The notes under the pieces were generated by a model, which saw nothing but the letters and a program-made list of their open reading frames with translations, ran no database searches and had not been told where the DNA came from. Shown piece after piece: positions 10,471-22,336 of a stretch of 64,000 bases of DNA. The translations under genes were made by a program, and so were the position numbers. The DNA lies in assembly GCA_036346275.1 (NCBI GenBank), contig CM070713.1, positions 76,128,382 through 76,192,381 of the forward strand, given 5' to 3'. Each line of letters starts with the position of its first letter. The stretch's first letter is position 1. Origin of the DNA: Otatea glauca. Taxonomy: Eukaryota; Streptophyta; Magnoliopsida; Poales; Poaceae.

Positions 10471-13400
10471 AAGAATTGTAGGTGCTTGGAGATGCATTGG
10501 AAGCTTTGGCTCAATCAAGAGGATGATTTCATCATATGAAAAAGGAAGCCAAGCTTGAAGACATTCACTTCAATCATAAACCAATGCCATCTCGGGTAAC
10601 AAGTATTTAAATTGATTCTTATAGCTTATAGCCTTGTGTAGGTTATATTGCATTATTCATGAAAATCAATTTAGATTGCTTGATTATATGCTTGCTCTTG
10701 CTTATTAGTTGTTTTGATTGCAATCTTGAGTAAGTTTGGGATAGTGGCACATTAAGGGGGATTGCTAAATCATAACCATGTATGTTACATCCCTACATGT
10801 GCCCATATTTATATAAGTGCAAATATATATATATATTTTCAAAATCAAGCCATTTAGCCAAAAGTCAAAATTTTGTATACCATTAGTATTCTTGTGAAAA
10901 ACTAGTTGCAAAATGTATACAAATATATTTGAAATGTTTTTCAAAGGTTTTGGCTTCACAAAATCTATTTTGAAAAGAAAATGAGTTTCATGATCAAAAT
11001 CTAGATAGTAGTATCTTGTTTTGGATTTAAACTTATAATTTTCATAGTATTAAATGTAAAATGAATTTGAAAGTAATTCCAAAACGAAAATCCTAGAGTT
11101 GGTCATTCTTAACAATTCTTGTGTTCAAAAGACTTTCAAAAGACCAACCTAGTGAAAGTTATTTGATTTTGAAACTCGCCGAAAAACTATATTTGACCCA
11201 TAATTGTCATACTATTGCACTTAGTGAGTTTCTCCGTTTGGACCGGATCTTGTGTAGTATCTTGGTTCAAAATGGTATCTTAGACTCATACACAAAATTC
11301 AAATCTCAATATCTCATCTTATCTTCATTTGAATCTTGTGTTGAAATATTTGGCTTTGTTTTACAAATAGCTATTTCAAAAGGACCAATTTGGTCAAAAG
11401 TCAAATCTTATGTTTAAAAGGCCTAAAATTGTGAAAAGCTTTGTAAAAGTATTCTAATATGTATTTCAAATGTTTTACAAGCTTTCAAAATGAAAATTCT
11501 ATATTGAAATCAAAATTGGTCAAAATTCTTGATTTGAACTAAAATAGCTTATTTAAGCATATTGCTCAAATCTTAGCATTCAAGTTGGATTTCATTACAA
11601 ATCTTGGCTAGAAACCATCTTGATAATCAATTCTAAGCCATGGAAATTGAAATTGCATGAAATCCAAATTGAGTTGTATTTTGAGGCTTTTTATGAAAAA
11701 CTATTTCCTATTTAACTTGCTTCAAAAAGGGTTAAAAGCAAAATATTTGTTTGAAATGCAAAATCTTATGAAAATAGTCTTCTAAAATGTTTTCAAATGT
11801 ATTTCAAATGTTTTCAAGTATCTAACCCTTGGCTAGAAGCTAAAAGTCAAACTTTGGCTTAAAAAGATCTTTGTGATCTTGCTTTTGCATTTAACTTCAA
11901 ATTTTTCTAAAGCAAAATCTATTTGGAGTTTGAAAAAGTGGTCAATACAAAACTCATAGGGTTGGTCATTTTAAGCATTTCTTTAGTTCAAAGTTTTTCC
12001 AAACGACCAACCGTTCAAAAGTTATAGCCATTTGAATTTGGCCAAAATCATCCAATTGACCCAAAATGACCCGTTGTTGCATTTTGTGGATTTCGCTATT
12101 TGAATTGGATTTATTTGCATATCTTGGATTGAAATAGTATATCTAGCTCATACAAAACTATGAAAGTTCAAATCTCCATAAACTTCAATCCGGAATGCAT
12201 TTTGAGCATTTGGTGAAAATTCAATTTCTTTTCAAACCTACAAAGCGCATTTTGCCATATCTTTTGAACGAAAATTCCTTTTAATGAAATTCTTTTTGGA
12301 AAACCTTCTAAATAGTCCAATGTTTATTTTTAAAAAAAAAAGTTTCAACTCATTTGGACTCAATTTGAAAAAGTTTTGACTTTTCTTCTCTTTGAGCAAA
12401 GATCATGCCTACAAAGCAAAATTTGGCATATCTCTTTTTTGGAGACTCCTTTTTGGAAAAAATCTTTTTGGAAAAGTTTCTTGGGAGTCTAAAGAATATT
12501 CTGCACAATTTAAAATAATTTCAACTTAATTTGAAATAGTTATGCCTTTTTCTCTCTTTCGATCTTATTTGGCATACTCTTGCATTAAGTTGGATTTTAC
12601 GATTTGAATGGATTTGATTATGCAAATAGGCTTATAAACATATCTCTAAATCATATGAAGCCATATAAGTGCATATTACCATTCAAAACTCATTTGGTTC
12701 CATTTTGAGGATTTGGTGAAAATCTTAATCTTTTATGTGTTTCATATGCATCTTTCATCATATTTCTCGAAATAAAATTTATTTATTGAAAATCTTTGTT
12801 AGAAAACCTTCTATCACATACGGAGTTCATATCTGAAAATTCTCAAATTTATTTGAACTCATTTGCAAGATTGTTAACTTTATTTGACTTAGTGTCAAAA
12901 CTAAACCTCCAATGCCCATTTTGATCTAATTTTTGATTGGAGGGTGATATTTGAGAAAATCCTTTTGGAAAAAGTCTCTTGGATGTTCATGGATCATTTC
13001 GCAAAATCTTATGGCTATTGGACTTCATTTGATCAAGATTTGATCCAAATTCAAAATGTTCATTTTAGGATGAAGTGAACAACCCGAGTATCCGGTAATA
13101 TATCCGAGTATCCGGATTATCCGACACTCGGATCAAAAACACCGAGTATCCGGTTGTCTCGCTCGCCCAAATTCTGAAATTGCTATCTATACTTTCTTGC
13201 AATATCTTGTTCATCCTATTTTTGGGTTTCTCCTTTGCTCAAATCAATATTCGGTCTTCATAGCCCTCGAAGAGGATTTTAGCCGGATCTGTTCCGCGTT
13301 GATGATTTTTGTATTTGAGCAATGGTTTAAAAGTTATAATCGACTTTGTGCTGCTATTTGCATCTTTTCGAGATTTTAAGAGTTTTAAATTGGAATCTTG

Positions 13401-14889
13401 GCAAGCCTTTCAAGATGAAAACTAAGTGAACTTATTCATTGCTCCAAGCTTCTAAGTGGAGCATATCTATTTAAGTTTTCATTCCAATGAAAGTGCATCT
13501 TTTGGCTAAGTTATTCTGGAAATTGGATTTAATTGTAACTTAGCCTCAAAATGTTTTCTCTCTTGCATAACTTCGAGTTTATTATGGAAAAGAGAAAATT
13601 TCCCTTGTAAGCTCAAGAGTGAGTTTGAATGTGTTTTACTCATTGTCTCTCTTACAAGTGGGTGTCAAGATTAAATTTGAATGAGTTTCAAATATTTTCA
13701 TTATAAAGTGATGTAATAAAATCTTTAATTGATATCTTGAATTGTCTTAAATTGCATGCAAAGAGTATTGTCTTGTATATCATATATATCATGCATGTTG
13801 TACTTAGACATTATCAAACTAACTTGGGTCAAATTAAAAGATATTTGTTCCGAAATCGTGTGCTTGTCTATTGATGTTCAAGGTATTGGAAAAGGGTCAT
13901 CTTCGACGGTGGGATGAAGGAAATGGAGAGGAGCTCCATAGTACGAGGGATCTAAGATCAGGCGCGGTGATCATGACCAATTCGAACATGCGGTGGACAA
14001 GAATCGACAAAGGGACGTGTTTCTTTTCTGACCATATTCAATAATGTCTGTGCACACCATTATGCTAAATTGTGTTATTCTAAATGGTGTTGTATTTTTC
14101 AATTGATATGATTAATTGGTATCTTTCAAGAGGTATCCTCTAATCCTAAATTGTTTTGAAGTGTCATCTAACTTGCATTCGGCATTATCAAGAACTAAAA
14201 GGTACATATGGGTGACACATTGCAAAGAGGTATGCCCTTGATAAGTTTATGAAATTCTTGATCATGAAAGTGCATCTTACTTATACAACCTTGATTCATG
14301 ATCTTGTATACATCTTGTGATCATATAAGCAATTCCTTCTTGTGTAATCTTCTTTATATGATCTTGATTGTTAGAATTTAATTTGATCATGAGCATGTGC
14401 TTAAATTATATAAATTTGCTATATGATCTTGATGTTTAAAGAATATGTGAAATCATATTCGTGTGTCATGTTTAAGCATCACTTATATCCTAAGAATCAT
14501 GACTTCTTTAATTTGGTATAACTAGAAAATCTATTACCTAAATCTTGGAAATAATTGGTATCATATCTTGCCTAGATTTAGGGAGCTTAATATTATTGTC
14601 CTACTACTAGCTCCTTATCTTTATTTTATTTTCTCCTAATCTTTTTATTGAGTGTGCAATCAAGGGGAGAACAGATTTTATTGAATAAACAATAAGAATC
14701 TTTTAAGCACCTTTTGGGATTAATGACAAAAGGGGAGAATTTATGGAATTATCAATTGTCCCTAATCGATTGACAAAAGGAATGATTTGTAAGTATGATC
14801 TCTTATTGTATCTTTATGCTTGTTTTAATGTTAAAATATCTTAATATTGTCATTTGGTGCAATTGATAATAGGTTTGTCATAAATCACC
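10471..14889 (+). other. AT-rich noncoding internal region of copia-type element
   Basis: About 4.4 kb with no frame above ~100 codons on the sense strand and no recognisable pol motif. The sequence is a drifted, low-complexity mosaic rich in CAAAAT, TTTCAAA and GGCATATCT-like phrases. A third TCCGGA-type cluster sits at about 13084-13160. It may keep the RNA at a packageable length. Confidence 0.7.
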
Positions 14890-14902
14890 AAAAAGGGGGA
14901 GA
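14889..14902 (+). other. Polypurine tract of copia-type element
   Basis: AAAAAGGGGGAGA immediately before the 3' LTR (starting 14904), the plus-strand primer position for LTR elements. Confidence 0.85.
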
Positions 14903-14903
14903 T

Positions 14904-17389
14904 TGAAAGTGCATCTAGGCACTTATGTTATTTTGGTGATTAATGACAAACACTCATAATGACAATCTATGCAATTAAGTAAATGCTTAACTTAGTGCTT
15001 AACAAATGACAAACCTCTAATATGATTATATTGCTATGAGACTAACATGTTATTGCCTAGTTGAGTATCAGTCTCATCTTTTAGAGGAAAATCAAATAGG
15101 AAGGTTAAGCAAAGATAAGGTATGCAATTTTGGTATCTATTCTATATTTGTTATTGCATTCCTTTCGTGCAAATGCATAGTGAACTCCAAGTAGCATATT
15201 GATTTTATATATGCACATTGGTTCATGTCATATTTATTTGTGCATATATGTTCATTTGAGTTCATTATGGTATGCATGTATTAACTAGAGTTAAACTTCA
15301 TATTGCTATAGATTGACTTGGTGCATGCATGTTTTATTTGTATATCTTCTCATGCAATTCTCTTAGTGAAGTTTATCTAGTGTTGGATCACATATTTACT
15401 CTTACTCCAAATATTATTTGCACATGTACAATTCGTGTATATTCTATCATGTGCTTTATTTAAGTAAAGTCTGTGATCCTTGCCATGATTTAATTGATTC
15501 ATCCTATTGGCAATTATATATCTCTCTAGTGCATATAGATCAATTACATATTCATCATGATGTACTTAGTAGAGAATATTTCTTATGTCAAGTGTTTCTA
15601 TTTATATTGTGCTTCTTTATATGAAACACTTGTTGAAATCAACTGCTCACAAATATCAATTTATTTATATCTATTGAGCTTTTGGGACTAATGTCTTTCA
15701 TAAGTGGATTGGAAAGAATTAGGTCCCGTCTGTATGATGACCAAGGTATCTTGGAGGATGATCATTGTCGAGGTCAACAAGACGGCGGTGTCACCAAGAG
15801 TTGAGGACTAAGTCAAGAGCGACTTGGCGTGGAGATCGTCAGAGAGGATGATCAAGTCAAGGTTGATAGGACGAGAGTCTCATGAGGTGAATCGAGTCGA
15901 GTTGGACAAGGCGAAGATGTCATCAATTATATGGTGAAGGTCTTCATGCATCAACATCAAGAAAGAAGACGGCAAGTGACTAGTTCTAGACTTATATTAT
16001 CTTTGATTTAATTTGAGTCTAAGGATTGCCGTACTATTAAGAGGGATGCGATGTCGAATGACTTTTAGATGTGTCAAGTGCTCAAGTGATCCATCCTTGT
16101 GAATCTTAGAAAGAGAGTGGTGTCGGTAGTGCCGGAAAGTGAGGGTTGTAGGTCTCTCTTGGTTTCTTTGTGAAATCTGTGGTTATCCTTTTAGTTTTGG
16201 GTAGTGAGACCTTGTTATTTGTGTTTCCCTCGTTCTTAGCTTTCGGGAGAGTCCAAAATCTCTGAAATCGAGTCCGAGTCAAAAGTTATGCTCGTTTTAG
16301 CCGAGTCGCTCAGTCTTGATTCGGACTATCCGGAGTTAGTCCGGACTATCGGATAATCCGGAGTATCCGGACATTTATCCGGACTCTCGGGTTGAGTCTC
16401 TCTGTTAGTTTTTCACGGTCAATCCGAGTATCCGGATTGAAATCCGAGTCTCCGGATTGTGCGCACCGCCCCCAACGGCTAGTTTTTGGGAGTTCTATTT
16501 ATAGCCCTTCCTCCCTCTTTTTGAAGAGGCTTTTGGTGTGGATTTTGAGGGCTGTGTGGGGGCTTTGAGGAGCTTTTACCCTTAGATCTAAGTGATCCCC
16601 TTGTGAGAAGGGTTGGGAAGAGTTTGGGGAGTGAGTCTTGAGTTGATTGAGCACTTGATTTCATCTCCAAGCTTGTTCTTCGTGAGCATTTGTTACTCTT
16701 GGAGGTTGAGGACTCCTAGACGGCTAGGAGGTCGCCACGAGCCACCGAGCTTTGTGTGGTTGCCGTGGGAAGTTTGTGAAGGTCGGTTCCGCCTCCGTAA
16801 GGGAAGGAATCAAAGGAGTGAAGACCGACGAGTGCATTTGTGCAACACCGGAGGAAGAGGGTTGAAAGAGACCCTGCTCAAGTGTGACCGAGCCGCCTCA
16901 ACGAGACGAGGATCCCCTCAAGGATCCGAACCGGGTGAAAAATCATTGTCTCCAAGTTTGCTTCTTTCTCTTGCTTTAGCATTTGATTTTGAATCTTGAA
17001 ATTGCCCGATCTACTTTTTGTTGTGTTTGGCTCTAGATCTACAATATCTCCATGTACCGATGGTATTTAGATCTTTTGTATTCAAGTAGATTGTTGAAAA
17101 ATTGCAAAGATTTAAAATCTCCATTCAAGTCTCCAATCCGAGTATCCGACTCCATAACCCGGACAGTCGGACTATCCGAGTATCCGGATTGAATACCGGA
17201 CACTCCGGATTAGGACCCTCGGGATCGGACTATCCGGAGTATCCGGATTGAATAACCCGGACACTCCGGATTGTTCAGGACACTCGGGAGATTTTATTTA
17301 GCTACAATATTTTTATTCCGCTGCATTTAGCTATAAAGTTTTTAATTCGCCTATTCACCCCCCTCTAGGCGACATCCCCTGTCCTTTCA
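14904..17389 (+). repeat. 3' LTR of copia-type element
   Basis: 2486 bp copy of the 5' LTR, followed at once by the GGCTT target duplication. Relative to the 5' copy, many one-base insertions or deletions fall inside CC/GG runs of the TCCGGA arrays (16320-16460 and 17135-17290), while the AT-rich parts differ by few substitutions. Confidence 0.95.
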
Positions 17390-18428
17390 GGCTTCCTATA
17401 TATATATATATATAGAGAGAGAGAGATTTGGACCAAGCTACGATGGCAATGCTGATGACCTCAAAATTGCTATGCCATGCTTTAATCACTACATTGTCTA
17501 ATTGGTATACACGCATCCTATGAGTGCTTGCTACTGATTTTCATACTTATGATGAGTGAATGCATTCGTGTGAAAAGTTTATCTTTTAGCCTCTTAGTAG
17601 ATTCTCTAGTTACTTTGAGATGTCATGCTTACTACTTAAACATGAATGTCTGCCATTTACTATTAGTAAGGGATAATGTACTCAACTAAGATTGAGCACC
17701 TGATCTTTGCAGAGGAAAGGTGTGAGGTGTCAATGGGGAAAGATGGGAGGAAAGGCAGATGGCTATCCTCTTCCTCCTGCTGCTGCTGTCAGTTATTTCC
17801 TGTTGAGCACCAGGTCAATAAATGTGGAGGGTGAAAACAGTGGGGAAGTTGGGTAGGCAGTAAAATTTTCTGGCTGTACTGCTTTGACCCCTTATATATA
17901 GTGCTAACTTTTCCCTTTTATTGTGCAGGCTAAAACTAGGCATTGTTCAAGGAAACCATGGGCTGGTTTGCTAAGTGGCAGGCATGCAGCCAATGTCTTG
18001 CCAAATGGCCAACGAGATGGGCAAAAGGAGCATGTTGTCAACTAGCTGGAGTGATGGGCAAGGTTAAGAGGTGGCAGCCGGTTGGCTGGTTGAAATGGTT
18101 GTTTGAATTTCTCGCATGTAAATCCTATACTATAATTTAGTGTAGCTGATTGAGTTTTGATTGGTTACACTGAGATATGTGCTTAGCAATGCAAAATTGG
18201 TGCCAGAGAATGTAATTTAGAATTGATGAATGTAATCTGAACTCTGATTTGAGATGAAACTTGATGTTCATAGATGTAATTTAAATTTGTCTAATCATTC
18301 AGATGATTTAAATGGGTATATATATGTATGAGGTTATATTTTGATTGTTGGGTTGATTTGCTATTTATGATAAGACGGTTAGTCTGATTAGAAGTGATGC
18401 GCATTTGATTTGATTCAAAGAGCACGAG

Positions 18429-18430
<2 letters not shown>

Positions 18431-18494
<64 letters not shown>
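18431..18494. repeat. (AT)32 microsatellite
   Basis: Uninterrupted AT dinucleotide run of 64 bp, followed by a short CA/TA tail. Confidence 0.97.
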
Positions 18495-18501
<7 letters not shown>

Positions 18502-18555
18502 TATATACCTATATCTGTTATGGTCTTTGATTGATCAAGAGAATAAAATGCATAG

Positions 18556-18629
18556 AGATATGAAATCTTTCGGATGATGTCTTTTTGTGTACAGATATGA
18601 AATCTTTCGGATGATGTCTTTTTGTGTAC
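18556..18629. repeat. Perfect 37-bp tandem duplication
   Basis: Two head-to-tail copies of a 37-bp unit beginning AGATATGAAATC (18556-18592 and 18593-18629), identical by eye. Close to the (AT)n run; no function evident. Confidence 0.93.
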
Positions 18630-18982
18630 AGAATTTTCTTTAACTTGATGCTACTGAGGGAGGATTTAGAACAGATGAACTGGGTCTTTAGAAATAGGAT
18701 TTTGGGCAGGTTTTTACAGTCCGACGGGCCGAAACGGGTCGGGTTGGCCCATTAGCGCCAAAAAATTCAGAAAAATTAGAAAAATAGAAAAACTATGAAA
18801 AAAATCATAAAAATGGGTGAAATTTAGAATAATTAGAAAAACTCGAAGGATGTAGAAAAACTTTATATATATATATATATATTAAGAAAAAGCTAAAGTA
18901 TGTGATAAATTCTAAAATGAGACAAATAATTTGAATTAAATAATGAGCTTTATTGATGTTTGGCTGCCTCGTTAAAAATTTT

Positions 18983-19602
18983 GCCAAGTAAAAACTCAAC
19001 ATGAGAAAACCTAGGTAAAGAAAAAAGAGTACAGCCTATAGCTCAGTCATACAGGAAAAAAGTGAAGATTACAATTATTCTTCCTCATTATCTAGATAAA
19101 GATTTTCGAACGTCTCTGCCAGCTCAACATTTTCTACAGTATGTTGAGCTCGTTGATGAGCTTGTTCCCAATCTTTCATAGTGAGAAGTTGCCAAGTAAA
19201 AACTCAACATGAGAAAACCTTGGTAAAGAAAAAAGAGTACAGCCTATAGCTCAGCCATACAGGAAAAAAGTGAAGATTACAATTATTCTTCCTCATTATC
19301 TAGATAAAGATTTTCGAACGTCTGCCAAATTTCAACATTTTCTACAGTATGTTGAGCTCGTTGATGAGCTTGTTCCCAATCTTTCATAGTGAGAAGTTGC
19401 CAAGTAAAAACTCAACATGAGAAAACCTTGGTAAAGAAAAAAGAGTACAGCCTATAGCTCAGTCATACAGGAAAAAAGTGAAGATTACAATTATTCTTCC
19501 TCATTATCTAGATAAAGATTTTCGAACGTCTCTGCCAGCTCAACATTTTCTACAGTATGTTGAGCTCGTTGATGAGCTTGTTCCCAATCTTTCAGAGTGA
19601 GA
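18983..19602 (-). repeat. 208-bp triplication of the transposase 3' end
   Basis: Three head-to-tail copies start at 18983, 19191 and 19399, each exactly 208 bp apart. Every unit carries the last ~30 codons of the hAT transposase (ending NEEE-stop) plus 3' sequence. The middle copy has a small rearrangement near 19322. Since 208 is not divisible by three, the extra copies cannot extend the frame; they form a repeated 3' region. Confidence 0.9.
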
Positions 19603-21580
19603 AGTATTTCCACTATCTCACTTGTCAGATTTGTTCTTCTCTCCTCGATTATTCTTCCAGATAGACTGAAAGCGGACTCCGAAGAAACCGTGAAGACAGG
19701 AACTGTTAACACATCCCGTGCTGATATGGAAAGCATCGGATATGTTATCTTGTGCTCGTGCCGCTACTGCAAAATGCCGAAATCCTCCTCTTACCGCTCT
19801 TGGTAGTTAACAGTGTCGCTGTTGAGATATGCAATTAGCTCCCCACCACTTGATGTGTCCGCACTTATCGTTGATGTAGTCGAACTCCTTGAAGAAGAGC
19901 CACCTGCACCCTATACCTTTCTCCAGGTGGTTTTCTTCTTACCTGTTATGGGTGCTGGTGGAGGTCGCTGCATGCGAACTCCAGCAAACTTCCGATCATA
20001 CTTATCATAAACTGAGATAAGTTAGCACGGACATTTGAAAAATAACTAGAATAATCAGTACCTACCGCATCACTTAGAAGTGAGAGAACATTAGAGAATC
20101 CTCGAACTTTAGCTCTAGAATCTAAAATAAATGCAAATGTATATAACATAGGAATATCTTGACAATATTTCAAAATTTTAGTTTTCATAGCATAAACAAC
20201 TTCACGCAACATATTATCATTTTCGTGGCTCTTTAAGTGGGTAGCAATTTCTAAAATATGATGCACAATTAAAGGAGAGGTTGCGTAATAAACTCCAGAT
20301 AAAGCAACAATAGATTCAAAAAAAAGTTCTCAAAATGACAGCAAGTATTTAGCAATATACCAATGTTGCTATGTGCGTAGTGGTTGACCATCCCGTGTAC
20401 GACAGTGCGTGTTAATAAAAACAGAAAATATGCTCTCATATGGTATGAGATTCTTAAGCATCAAGTAAGTAGAGTTCCATCTAATAGGCATATCTAAACC
20501 AAAGTTACGCGGACGCATATTCATTGCAATACAATAAGTTTTACATGTTGCTACTCGTTGATTAGAATAATTTAAGTAAGATATTGCAATGCAAAAAGGT
20601 TCAAGATACTGATCTAACCTCTTCAAACCAAATTTAACTATAAGAATAATAATATCAAATATGGCAATCACAACGCTGATGTAATAAGAAAGATTCAGCA
20701 TAGAAATTGAAAAGCGGAGTAAGAATGTTCATGGTAGAAGTATTTGCAGAAGCATTATCTAATGTTATTGCAAAAATCTTATAACTAAGACCAAAATCCT
20801 CCACAACTTTTACAATACAATTAGCAATATTTTTACCAGTGTATGCTACATCAATTAATTTGAAACCTATAATTCTCTTTTCTAGTTGCCCTTCATTGTT
20901 TACATAATGAGCAACTATACTAAGCTAATTCTCTTTAGCTCTACTACTCCGTATGTTAGATGTCAAAGACACAAAAAGTAAAGGTACTAATTTTTTTTAG
21001 CTTATTGTGACAATTATTATAATATTTAATCAAATCTCTAGTTGTTGTCTGTTTAGAAACTACAGAAAAACTAGTATTATGAGTGATCCTAATATAGCTT
21101 TCAAACACAATTGACTCACCAAAGTTTAAAGAAAGATTTTCAGAAGCGATTAAACAACAAAGAGATTCGCGAGCTACTTCAGGATTGTAGTTCCAGTTAC
21201 GTACCATACCGTCTGGGTTGTACTGCAACTGCATCTGTCTCAAAGCCATCCCCGCTTTTTTTACAGCTCTCAGCATGCCTCTTCAAGTACCCCGTTCCAT
21301 CTAAAGATTTCGTAGTTAATTTATGCTTACAATATTTACAAATAGTATACCTAATCTAGACGCTGTCTGATGCCTAAAAAATCTACTCGAAATCTTTCCA
21401 GACTCCCGATGTAATGCGTCTTGTTCTTTTCGCCCCGGTGCTTGCCGACGTAGTAGCAATTGTAGAGTCTGAAGATGGCACAGCTCCTGCAGCTTCTTGC
21501 GCATCATATGATGCAAGAAGCTCCTCGGGTGAAATCCTGAAATCAGAAGCCGGAAATGATGGAAAATCCCCGTGCTCCAT
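19491..21580 (-). pseudogene. hAT transposase (Ac/Tam3 superfamily), frameshifted
   Basis: Minus-strand fragments in changing frames occur in the right family order. ATG at 21580 opens an acidic N-terminus leading to a BED zinc finger (C-x2-C near 21335 with H...C near 21265). Next comes the region with NPDG and YNPEVAR and the QTTTRD motif (21276-20956), then the catalytic-core segment with RPRNFGLDMPIRWNSTYL (about 20520-20450) and a DUF4413-like part (20266-19946). The hAT dimerisation domain follows (SESAFSLSGRIIEERRTNL, 19736-19491). Several stops and frame changes interrupt it, so it is not functional as read. The C-terminal part is triplicated downstream. Confidence 0.85.
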
Positions 21581-22147
21581 AAAGCAAACTACAAGAACTA
21601 ATTACGATGTTAATAATAAAATATGATATAAAATACTAACAAAACAAAAAAAATAAATCACAATTATCACCTTGATTTCTTGACAGAAGCTGAAAGTCGG
21701 ATTTCGGATTTTTGGATTTTTGGCAAAACTATTTTGAATTTTGCCAAATTACCACCAAAAGCAAAAGAATTTCCATAAGAGAATGAATAGAAGAGAATGC
21801 AAGATTGCTGGTGTGAAAGTAGGGGGCAGCTACCTATTTATATGAAAAAATTCATGATTTTTTAGATTTTTTTAAGAATTTTTTAAGCCTTTAACTGTTA
21901 TTTTTTAAATTAAATGAGCCGAGCCGCTCGCTAAACGGGCCATGCCCTAACCGTGCCTGACCTTACCAGGCCATACCGTGCCGACCCGTCATACCACTGT
22001 GCCGGCCCAAGCTCGATACAGACGAGTGAGTCGTGCCGGCACGACACAGACGAACGAGCCATGCCGGCACGATCCATTTACGATCGGACCAATTATGATG
22101 TGCTCGAATTAGATCATGGTTCGGGCCGACCCGTTTGGGCATCTCTG

Positions 22148-22336
22148 AACCGGAAAAGACGACCAAGTCCGGCTCGAGCAATAACAAAATCCCAATCGAA
22201 TCCGCCTCCTTTGCTTTCCCCTTCTCCTCGCCGCCCCCTCCCCAACACGCGTTCCCCGAAGTTTCCCAGGAAATCCCCAATTCCGAAGCCACCGTCGAAT
22301 TCCTCTCCGATCGATTCGACCTGATCTCTGCCAGCC
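22148..22336 (+). promoter_or_regulatory. Short 5' UTR/promoter-proximal region of SERINC gene
   Basis: Only 189 bp separate the probable hAT end from the SERINC start codon. The segment is C/T-rich from about 22200, typical of a grass 5' UTR. No clear TATA box is seen within it, so the core promoter may lie in hAT-derived sequence. Confidence 0.4.

Larger units (their letters stand above)
6194..17389 (+). mobile_element. Gag-only (TR-GAG-like) copia-type LTR retrotransposon
   Basis: Two ~2.48 kb LTRs starting TGAAAGTGC and ending CCTTTCA enclose 6.2 kb. A 5-bp target duplication GGCTT sits at 6189-6193 and 17390-17394. The primer binding site TGGTATCAGAGC (initiator-Met tRNA type) follows the 5' LTR, and a purine tract AAAAAGGGGGAGA precedes the 3' LTR. 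Only a gag-like frame with two zinc knuckles is present. I see no protease, integrase, reverse transcriptase or RNase H motif in the remaining ~4.4 kb, which is AT-rich and stop-filled. The gag type and PBS resemble SIRE/Maximus-like copia elements. The LTRs are nearly identical, so insertion is recent and mobilisation in trans is likely. Confidence 0.93.
17390..18716. other. Unannotated stretch between LTR element and hAT element
   Basis: Begins with the GGCTT duplication and a (TA)n(GA)n run (17398-17426). At about 17712 an acceptor-like TTTGCAG precedes more GC-balanced sequence, and at 17929 another TGTGCAG is followed by a 65-codon frame (17943-18140) rich in Trp/Cys/Lys with no family I recognise. 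This looks like the 3' exons of a plant transcript or UTR, perhaps of the same unit as the leader-like block at 240-900, but no coding homology supports that. Confidence 0.3.
18717..22147 (-). mobile_element. Degenerate autonomous-type hAT transposon remnant
   Basis: It contains a broken hAT transposase on the minus strand. Left end CAG...AAACGGGTCGGG (from 18717) and right end, read inverted, CAGAGATGCCCAAACGGGTCGG (to 22147) share AAACGGGTCGG, a CAG-starting hAT-like terminal repeat. Right subterminal DNA (about 21915-22080) carries several short GTGCCGGCAC palindromes. No 8-bp target duplication matches at these ends, so the borders are tentative. The right end lies ~190 bp before the SERINC start codon. 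Confidence 0.7.

Noticed and set aside
18717..22147. Complete hAT element with defined target duplication
   Set aside because: No matching 8-mers flank the CAG ends (GGTTTTTA versus AACCGGAA), so only a remnant with tentative borders is claimed.
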